Below are positions 26,563 to 31,892 of a stretch of 40,557 nucleotides of DNA, piece by piece; positions within the stretch are counted from its first letter, which is position 1, and each line of letters opens with the position of its first letter. Origin of the DNA: Propionibacteriaceae bacterium (lineage in GTDB: Bacteria; Actinomycetota; Actinomycetes; Propionibacteriales; Propionibacteriaceae). A model generated the notes under the pieces. That model was not told where the DNA came from. It saw only the letters and a program-made list of their open reading frames with translations, and made no database searches. The position numbers and the translations under genes are program-made. The stretch lies in assembly GCA_031285505.1 (NCBI GenBank), contig JAITVZ010000168.1, positions 1 through 40,557 of the forward strand. Reading direction: 5' to 3'.

Positions 26563-26721
26563 TATGGTGCTCGGACGCTACACGTCCAGCAACCATCAAT
26601 CGCTCATGTCTTGAGAGCAACCTCTCAAGACATCACTCAATATGGTGTTCGGACGCTGCGCGTCCTACAACAGATTTCACTCGGCTCGGCAGTGAAGCGA
26701 GCTTCACTGCTCTCACCTCAA
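26563..26721. repeat. Two tandem ~80-bp units, each with two hairpins, beside tRNA-Ala
   Basis: Unit 1 is 26563-26640 and unit 2 is 26641-26721, back to back. Each opens with TATGGTGYTCGGACGCTRCR then CGTCC, which forms a small hairpin (GGACG/CGTCC at 26573-26587; GGACGC/GCGTCC at 26651-26666), and each ends in CTCAA. Between these ends, each has a long perfect hairpin in the same place but of unrelated sequence: ATGTCTTGAGAG with CTCTCAAGACAT (26606-26633, 12 bp, loop CAAC) in unit 1, and GCAGTGAAGC with GCTTCACTGC (26689-26710, 10 bp) in unit 2. The array ends 7 bases from the 3' end of tRNA-Ala. Confidence 0.75.
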
Positions 26722-26728
26722 TCATCTG

Positions 26729-26801
26729 TGGAGCTAACGGGATTCGAACCCGTGGCCTCTTCGTTGCGAACGAAGCGCGCTACCAACTGCGCTATAGCCC
26801 C
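26729..26801 (-). tRNA. tRNA-Ala (anticodon CGC)
   Basis: The 73-base gene folds as a standard cloverleaf. The acceptor GGGGCTA pairs with TAGCTCC (one G-U), discriminator A. The anticodon arm CTTCG-TTCGCAA-CGAAG displays CGC, and the T-arm is ACGGG-TTCGAAT-CCCGT. CCA is not encoded. It is the second of two minus-strand tRNAs, 25 bases after tRNA-Thr. It reads GCG alanine codons. Confidence 0.96.
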
Positions 26802-26826
26802 AAGGCCTGATCAGCCTACCATATTG

Positions 26827-26898
26827 AGCCTCCGATGGGTCTCGAACCCATGACCTTCCGCTTACAAGGCGGATGCTCTACCGCTGAGCTACAGAGGC
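26827..26898 (-). tRNA. tRNA-Thr (anticodon TGT)
   Basis: The 72-base cloverleaf has acceptor GCCTCTG paired with CGGAGGC (one T-G pair), discriminator T, anticodon arm TCCGC-CTTGTAA-GCGGA displaying TGT, and T-arm ATGGG-TTCGAGA-CCCAT. CCA is not encoded. Its first 21 bases are also the last codons and stop of the upstream anchored-protein gene, whose TAG stop is in the D-arm. Confidence 0.95.
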
Positions 26899-27705
26899 CT
26901 GACGCCGTCTGATCCTACCAGCAAGGCAGGCGCCTATGCCCACCAGCGCCGTGGCGATCACCGCCAAGACCCACTGATCGGCTCGGTCATCAACGATCAC
27001 TCCCCCTGTGCCCGCTTGTGGTGGCTGCGCTGTCGCACCGCCCGGCTGGTTGGCCTCCGGGACCTCGACTGTTGATCCACTGCCTTGCAGGGTCACTCGA
27101 ATGTTGAAAGTCAGCGCCGCGCCCAGTTCATTGCCAGCCAAGCCGGTGGTGGTCTCAGACGGCATGTAAAAGCCGGCGGTGAGGGCGAATGACGTCCCTT
27201 TCGACAACAAGAACGAAGTGCTGGCTGAGACACCACTACCGCCTCGGGCGCTGATCAACGCCGCCGCCGTCTGATCAAGGGACTGACCGTTGACCAACCA
27301 GAACAAATGAATGCTGTCCGCCAGATCATTGGCCACGGCAATCGGGCCGGAGGCCGTGACATCGACCATCTGAACCAAGACCTGTGCGTCACCAGGCCCG
27401 GTGTTGCGCACTGTGACACCGCGCTCAATTCGATCACCCGGCACGGCCACCGGATTGCCCACCAATGACCCTTCAGCCTGGCCCAAGCAACCCTCACAAC
27501 TACCCAGGTCGATGGCCGGACCATCCCATTCGATCTTCAACGGGCCATGGCTGTTCAACCCGTCGGTCGAGACCGTTGACCGGCCGACGGCTGACGTCGT
27601 CCCGCCATTGCCAAGTTGGTCGGCGGTGGCAAAAATCGACCCGCCGACCAGCGACATCAGTCCTCCGATAATCAGCGCCAACAGCATCCGCCCGAGTCTC
27701 TTCAC
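26878..27705 (-). CDS. Exported, C-terminally anchored protein of the SipW-linked locus
   Basis: The 275-residue protein has an N-terminal signal (MKRLGRMLLALIIGGLMSLV to about ATA), a beta-rich body starting GPLKIEWDGPAIDLGSCEGCLGQ, and strands resembling the TasA/camelysin-type fold (VAVPGDRIERGVTVRNTGPGDAQVLVQMV). A Pro-rich linker, QAGTGG, a hydrophobic helix (about 243-264) and GRIRRRQ follow, an anchor resembling a degenerate sortase signal. The CxxC in SCEGC may form a disulfide. Its ATG overlaps the SipW stop (ATGA, 27702-27705), so the two are translated together. Its own stop codon lies inside tRNA-Thr, 21 bases past the tRNA 5' end. It is likely a minor or anchoring component; its exact function is unknown. 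Confidence 0.75.
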   Translation of the reverse strand: MKRLGRMLLALIIGGLMSLVGGSIFATADQLGNGGTTSAVGRSTVSTDGLNSHGPLKIEWDGPAIDLGSCEGCLGQAEGSLVGNPVAVPGDRIERGVTVRNTGPGDAQVLVQMVDVTASGPIAVANDLADSIHLFWLVNGQSLDQTAAALISARGGSGVSASTSFLLSKGTSFALTAGFYMPSETTTGLAGNELGAALTFNIRVTLQGSGSTVEVPEANQPGGATAQPPQAGTGGVIVDDRADQWVLAVIATALVGIGACLAGRIRRRQASVAQR

Positions 27706-28931
27706 TGGCGCCCTCCGTCGTCATCGCTTGTCTTGGCCCGTCTGGGAACGGCTACTTGACCGACGCGCGAGTCGGCCCGCAGGCGATCCAGTAAAGGGTG
27801 GGTCGATCGGACAATACCAGATGAGGCCACAGACCTTGGCGCTGAGCCCCCGGCAGTGTGCCCATACTGTCGACCCTTTATTGCCGTCGGCATTAGGCCA
27901 GCAATGCTCGGCTCGGCGACTCTGGGCTCGACCGGCGTTTGCCGAGCGGAGTCCGGCGACCCGACCGACTCTTGTCCGCAAGCGTCCAACTGCTCGGCCT
28001 GACCCGCAGCCGCTAGCGATGCCGCCTGGTCGGCTCCGGCTTGACCCGGCTCAAAGGCTGCCAGCGCCTGTGGCCCAATTACCGGGTTCGGCTCGCGGCT
28101 GACCCGCGTCGTCACCACCGGAGCAATATCGGCCCGCGGTGGTAGACCGCGCATCGGATCAAGGACCGCCGGCGCGTGGCGCCCGATCGCTCGTTGCGGT
28201 GATCGCTTCGGAGATTTGCTAGTCGCCGCGGACAGGACGGTGCTCGGCGCTGCCGCCAGCACCGTCAATGAGGCAGCGGACGCTGATTTGTCCGCGATGC
28301 ACGTATCGGCTGTCGGCGCAGGCCCATTGCCGACATTCATGTCGGCCGGCGCCACCGGCTTGGATGCCAAGTCGGCAGACTCCCGCGCAACTGGAGCCCG
28401 CCGCCGGAAGCTCAGCAACAGCGTGACAACGCCGTAACCGATCAACACCACGGCAGCCACTGGCAACAGCCAATCCACGGATCCACCCAACCACTGTTTG
28501 ACGAAGCCCAGTTTTGGCACAACAAACAATAACTCTCCGCGAATTTGCTTGACACCCACCTGTTCCCAAATGTCGGGGCTAGGGTTATTGTCGCCCTGTG
28601 TGGCAAAGGTGATCCCATTTGGCCCGGCCGATTGGCCGACGATGCGATGGGTCACCAGCATCGGATCGTCGGGATAGGGCAGAAAGGTGATGATGTCGCC
28701 GATGCGCAATTGGTCGATGTTCTCACTGCTGATGCCCCTTGTCACGACGATGTCGCCCGGCATGATCCCCGGCTCCATCGAACCGCTCAAGACTGTCAAG
28801 GCCATGCCTCCGGTCACCTTCGGCACCAACACCAACAAAACGGCCAACCCCAGCAACACGAGCATGACCGCGCCGACGACGATCGAGCCGATCCTTGCCG
28901 CCCAACGACGTGCTTTCTGGGCGCCAGCCAT
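27702..28931 (-). CDS. sipW: SipW-type signal peptidase I with long C-terminal tail
   Basis: This membrane serine peptidase removes special signal peptides from TasA-like proteins. The 409-residue product has TM1 at about 14-38. The extracellular catalytic domain has Ser 51 in VLSGSMEPGIMPGD, His 95 in MLVTHRIVG in place of the bacterial Lys (the SipW/ER-archaeal type), and Asp 114 in TQGDNNPSPD. IRGELLFVVPKLGFV and TM2 (about 153-175) follow. A ~230-residue tail rich in Ala, Pro, Ser and Arg follows TM2 and has no recognisable domain; related enzymes mostly end soon after TM2. ATG 28931 follows GAAAGG; an upstream GTG 12 bases away is too close to that site. A TACAAT box at 28996-29001 (minus strand) may be its promoter -10. 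Confidence 0.88.
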   Translation of the reverse strand: MAGAQKARRWAARIGSIVVGAVMLVLLGLAVLLVLVPKVTGGMALTVLSGSMEPGIMPGDIVVTRGISSENIDQLRIGDIITFLPYPDDPMLVTHRIVGQSAGPNGITFATQGDNNPSPDIWEQVGVKQIRGELLFVVPKLGFVKQWLGGSVDWLLPVAAVVLIGYGVVTLLLSFRRRAPVARESADLASKPVAPADMNVGNGPAPTADTCIADKSASAASLTVLAAAPSTVLSAATSKSPKRSPQRAIGRHAPAVLDPMRGLPPRADIAPVVTTRVSREPNPVIGPQALAAFEPGQAGADQAASLAAAGQAEQLDACGQESVGSPDSARQTPVEPRVAEPSIAGLMPTAIKGRQYGHTAGGSAPRSVASSGIVRSTHPLLDRLRADSRVGQVAVPRRAKTSDDDGGRQ

Positions 28932-29088
28932 GGTTGGACACACCTTTCAGTCAAAATGGCCCCACCCACCGCACCTGGCAAGCCCTCCCGGGACCATTGT
29001 AGCAATATCTATATATCAATAGCAGCTTCAGTGATTGTTTGTTGTCAGGCCGCCCCAGCGACTGCTCCACAACAGTGTTCACTGTCAG

Positions 29089-29130
29089 AAAAGGCTGTCT
29101 GACTGAAGCTAAGCACTCAGTCAGACAGCC
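29089..29130 (-). terminator. Strong terminator between the TasA-like gene and sipW
   Basis: A 14-bp perfect stem (GGCTGTCTGACTGA at 29093-29106 with TCAGTCAGACAGCC at 29117-29130) and 10-base loop start 14 bases after the TasA-like stop. On the minus strand the stem is followed by TTTTC. Most transcripts of the subunit gene should end here, with sipW served by read-through or its own promoter. Confidence 0.88.
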
Positions 29131-29144
29131 TCTCCAGCGATCAA

Positions 29145-29984
29145 CTAATTACTGGCGCAAGCCGCGAAGTTGCCGAGTGTTTCAGCATCCCCGCATCGCA
29201 CCTGGCTCAGAGTCGCTTGCAGGTTGTCGGCCATCGCCAAAACCGTGTCCTGGTCGACCTTCTCAGTCACATCCTTGTCGAAGGTGACATACAAGGCCAG
29301 CGTCATCTGGGCGGTGTTGCCAGCCGCTGATTCAGTACCGATGATCGGGATGTCGCCATCAGCCGTGCCAGCGTCCTGCCCGAAAGGTGTCGCCTGGAAA
29401 TATGAGGCGACAAATGATGCGGCTGAGGCGTCTTTGACATCCTTACGCACCGACAAGGCTTTGCCGGTGCCATCGAACATCTGGTAGGCATAGGTGATGT
29501 CCGTGGCTGCATTCAGGGCTGGCGTGGTCGTGCCCATCAAAGCCGTGCCCATCGGGAAACTCAGCGAAGCCACTAGATTGTCACCGGCCAACTCGACCTC
29601 GAATGGATAAACGAGAGCGACCGTGTCACCGGGCACCATTTTCCAATCGGTCGAGGCGACCGAGTCGGCCAAATTGTCGATCAAGTGTCCCTGCAAGGCT
29701 GGTTCACCCGTGAAAGCAGTCAGGGTGGTCGCGGTGAAAGCCGGTGTGTCGGCACCGGCTGCCTGTGCAGCGGTGGTGACGTTGCCGACATCAGAACGGT
29801 CAGCCGACACGTCCCAGACGTTGCTAGTGCCTGCGGTCAGGTTCAAATTACCGGTGGTGATCGTGCCACCATCGATGTTAGCGGTGGCTGTCCACAGGGC
29901 ATAGGTCCCGCCGCTAGCCAATAAAGCGACACCAGCAACGGTGGCGATGATGGCATTTCGCCTCATGCTCGCTTTTTCTGTCAT
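29145..29984 (-). CDS. SipW-processed (alternate-signal) exported protein, TasA-like subunit
   Basis: The 279-residue protein carries the alternate signal recognised by SipW peptidases: MTEKASMRRNAIIATVAGVA, then LLASGGTYALWTATANIDG, followed by TITTGNLNLTAGTSNVWD, as in the actinobacterial RER_14450-type exported proteins. TasA relatives polymerise into extracellular fibres. The body is beta-rich with few charges (VPGDTVALVYPFEVELAGDN, ATDITYAYQMFDG) and ends QVRCGDAETLGNFAACASN, where two cysteines probably bond. ATG 29984 is preceded by AAGGAGAG at four to five bases, the best ribosome-binding site in the locus. The same frame stays open for 150 codons upstream, but that part overlaps the previous gene and is not likely translated. 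Its strong signal and following terminator suggest it is the major product. Confidence 0.85.
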   Translation of the reverse strand: MTEKASMRRNAIIATVAGVALLASGGTYALWTATANIDGGTITTGNLNLTAGTSNVWDVSADRSDVGNVTTAAQAAGADTPAFTATTLTAFTGEPALQGHLIDNLADSVASTDWKMVPGDTVALVYPFEVELAGDNLVASLSFPMGTALMGTTTPALNAATDITYAYQMFDGTGKALSVRKDVKDASAASFVASYFQATPFGQDAGTADGDIPIIGTESAAGNTAQMTLALYVTFDKDVTEKVDQDTVLAMADNLQATLSQVRCGDAETLGNFAACASN

Positions 29985-30201
29985 TGTTCTCTCCTTGATT
30001 GAGGGATTGTCATCCCTAGGTGTTCCCAAAACGAGAGCCTTAGCACCTTCAGCGAAGCCGTCTTTGGCCCCCCGCCCGCCATCAGGTGTCGGTTGCTCCT
30101 CCTGCAGTCGCCTCCAGTGGGACGGCTTCTGCCTTGCTGCTCGCCATGTGAATGACTCAACAGCAAATCTATGTGTGCGCTGGATGGTCGCCGTGGATTC
30201 A
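29985..30201 (-). promoter_or_regulatory. Possibly structured leader of the TasA-like gene
   Basis: In this 217-base gap, GAAGCCGTC (30054-30062) and GACGGCTTC (30121-30129) are perfectly complementary over nine bases, bracketing 58 bases. A separate 6-bp hairpin (AGGGAT/ATCCCT, 30002-30017) lies a few bases before the ribosome-binding site. A 33-codon frame inside it ends in the overlap ATGA with the gene, but has no ribosome-binding site at the usual distance. I recognise no known riboswitch class, and no promoter stands out. Confidence 0.35.
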
Positions 30202-31182
30202 TCATCCGTCACCCCCGTCGGATAACGATGGATCAACCGGCGCAGCGTCGGGGATGTGGTCGTCATATGGTGCCAGCACCTGGCCTTGCCAGCTATCGAT
30301 GCCGGCCAATTGTGGTGCTCCTGGCTGACTGCCACTGACAGTGACAACGTTTGTATAAATGTGGGCCCCAGGGCCGGACTGGGGGTCAGTCGGCAATAGA
30401 ACGATTGACAAGGAATCATCAGGCTCGTCCGACAGATCAATCGGATGGGCTGACCACTGATCGCCGGCGGAGACCAGCGCCCCGGCCAGATCGGAGCCGT
30501 TGACCATCACCTTGTTGGTGTAGGTCGGCGGTGTCAACGACAGCACCGCACACCAGTCTTGCTGATAGAACTGCTGGCCAGGTTTTCCAGCGATAGTCGC
30601 CGAGACCTGGCTGCCGGGGACATAATCACTTAAGACAACTGGCGGCAATTGACAGTCCTCCCCCTTCGCCACCTGGAAGAAGCTGACCCGTGCCGAACCA
30701 CCCAAGACGGTCTGGCCAATGGCTGGCCGAGCCGACAAGACATAGTCCATGCCGAGACCATCGGCACTGGCTGCGGCCACTTTGAATGGAATGGCCATCT
30801 GTTGCACGCCATTGGTCGGTGTGGCCGCCAAGAGGGAGGCCAAATCAGCTTGTCCCAAAGGTATCTTGACATTCTGATCGTCGCGACTGGTGGCCACAGC
30901 CGATGGAAAACCCTGACGGGTGATCGACAGGCCGAAGCGCGACGGCGTCCAAGCAATGGCTTCGGCTGTGCTCGATTGCGACCACAAACCCCAAGCATTG
31001 AGCCTGGCCGCGACGAAGATTAGGCCTGCCGCCAGGATCAGAATCAAGCCAATCATCGCCATGGACTGGCGCGGTGAGATATAGGCCCGCCAGGCTGGGT
31101 GACGAAGCAGCCGGGCAGTTCCTGGGGCATCGATTGGATCGATCACTTGCCGGCGAGCCAGGGCATTGACTGGTCTGCTCAT
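30202..31182 (-). CDS. Single-TM tethered extracellular protein of the SipW-linked locus
   Basis: The 326-residue protein has a ~40-residue cytosolic start rich in Arg/Pro, one membrane helix (about 42-62, MAMIGLILILAAGLIFVAAR) and a large outer part with no domain I recognise. The outer part is strand-rich with a Cys pair (KGEDCQLPP and QQDWCAVLSL), and its C-terminus is acidic (VDPSLSDGGDG). Its ATG 31182 overlaps the upstream stop (ATGA) and follows AGGGGGTGGG. Coupling to its neighbours suggests a membrane-bound assembly, chaperone or base component of the surface structure. This is inference from context only. Confidence 0.72.
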   Translation of the reverse strand: MSRPVNALARRQVIDPIDAPGTARLLRHPAWRAYISPRQSMAMIGLILILAAGLIFVAARLNAWGLWSQSSTAEAIAWTPSRFGLSITRQGFPSAVATSRDDQNVKIPLGQADLASLLAATPTNGVQQMAIPFKVAAASADGLGMDYVLSARPAIGQTVLGGSARVSFFQVAKGEDCQLPPVVLSDYVPGSQVSATIAGKPGQQFYQQDWCAVLSLTPPTYTNKVMVNGSDLAGALVSAGDQWSAHPIDLSDEPDDSLSIVLLPTDPQSGPGAHIYTNVVTVSGSQPGAPQLAGIDSWQGQVLAPYDDHIPDAAPVDPSLSDGGDG

Positions 31183-31892
31183 GAGCCCACCCCCTGAGGG
31201 CAAGCAGTCGTGAAACCATCGCCGCACCGCACCTGTTGGGCGTCGATCACCATCAAAGCGAGGGTGTCCGGTGTCGCACTGACCACAGTTTGCGGATCGA
31301 CCCAGGTCGGATCGGCTTGCTGGGTCAAAGTCAACTCGATGACCATGCCTGATAGATCAGCTCCGTCGACGTTATAGAGGTTGACGGCTTGGCCAATCAC
31401 AACCGGCGCTGTTTCACCAGGAAAGAGAGCGCCTTGGCTAGTCAGGGCCCGCCAAGTCCCAGAGACTGCCGGGGATTGATCAGTCAAATTGACCGTCAGC
31501 GCGACATTGAGATTCTCACCCTCAAAGTCGGTGCCGAGCACCTGACTGATGACCACCTGCTGGCCAACACCCAAGGTGACCGGAGCCAAAGATTGCCATG
31601 AGTCACCAGACAAGCCCTGATCAGCCACCGTCCAACTAACCGCCCCAGGCGAGATTGACAGATCCCCGGTGACCAGCACCACCGAATCAACCGGGCCGGA
31701 CGCCAGCCACTGCGACCAAGCCGAACGCGTCAACCACAAGACGACCACCACGGTAACGGCCAGGGCGCCGATCAGCCATCGCCAAATTGGTCGCTGCGCC
31801 CGGCGGGCTAGCCTCTTTGGAGCGGAGGCAATGGCTCCAGCATCAGCGGCAGGTGGCGGCGGCGGCAACGCCCTCCGAGGCGAACCGGTCAT
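31179..31892 (-). CDS. Single-TM tethered TasA-like paralogue of the SipW-linked locus
   Basis: The 237-residue protein has a cytosolic N-terminus with a Pro run and many Arg (about 1-36), a membrane helix (about 37-56, WLIGALAVTVVVVLWLTRSA), and an outer domain. The domain opens VDSVVLVTGDLSISPGAVSW, closely resembling the GNLNLTAGTSNVW strand after the signal of the TasA-like protein, and closes DTLALMVIDAQQVRCGDGFT then TAC, resembling that protein's QVRCGD...AC end. It therefore looks like a membrane-tethered paralogue of the secreted subunit, perhaps the base of a fibre. ATG 31892 overlaps the preceding stop as ATGA. The longer frame to 31955 would overlap the upstream gene and lacks support. 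Confidence 0.75.
   Translation of the reverse strand: MTGSPRRALPPPPPAADAGAIASAPKRLARRAQRPIWRWLIGALAVTVVVVLWLTRSAWSQWLASGPVDSVVLVTGDLSISPGAVSWTVADQGLSGDSWQSLAPVTLGVGQQVVISQVLGTDFEGENLNVALTVNLTDQSPAVSGTWRALTSQGALFPGETAPVVIGQAVNLYNVDGADLSGMVIELTLTQQADPTWVDPQTVVSATPDTLALMVIDAQQVRCGDGFTTACPQGVGS

Noticed and set aside
26474..26721. CRISPR array or integron attC sites
   Set aside because: There are only two units, with no short identical repeats and spacers, no integrase or cas genes, and no GTTRRRY core.
26404..26853. 149-codon plus-strand frame
   Set aside because: It runs antisense through both tRNA genes (giving the familiar tRNA-antisense string VELTGFEPVASS) and through the hairpin repeats. 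It is an artefact.
29985..30440. Upstream extension of the TasA-like frame by about 150 codons
   Set aside because: It overlaps the preceding gene in another frame, has no protein-like pattern, and the strong ribosome-binding site and signal peptide place the start at 29984.
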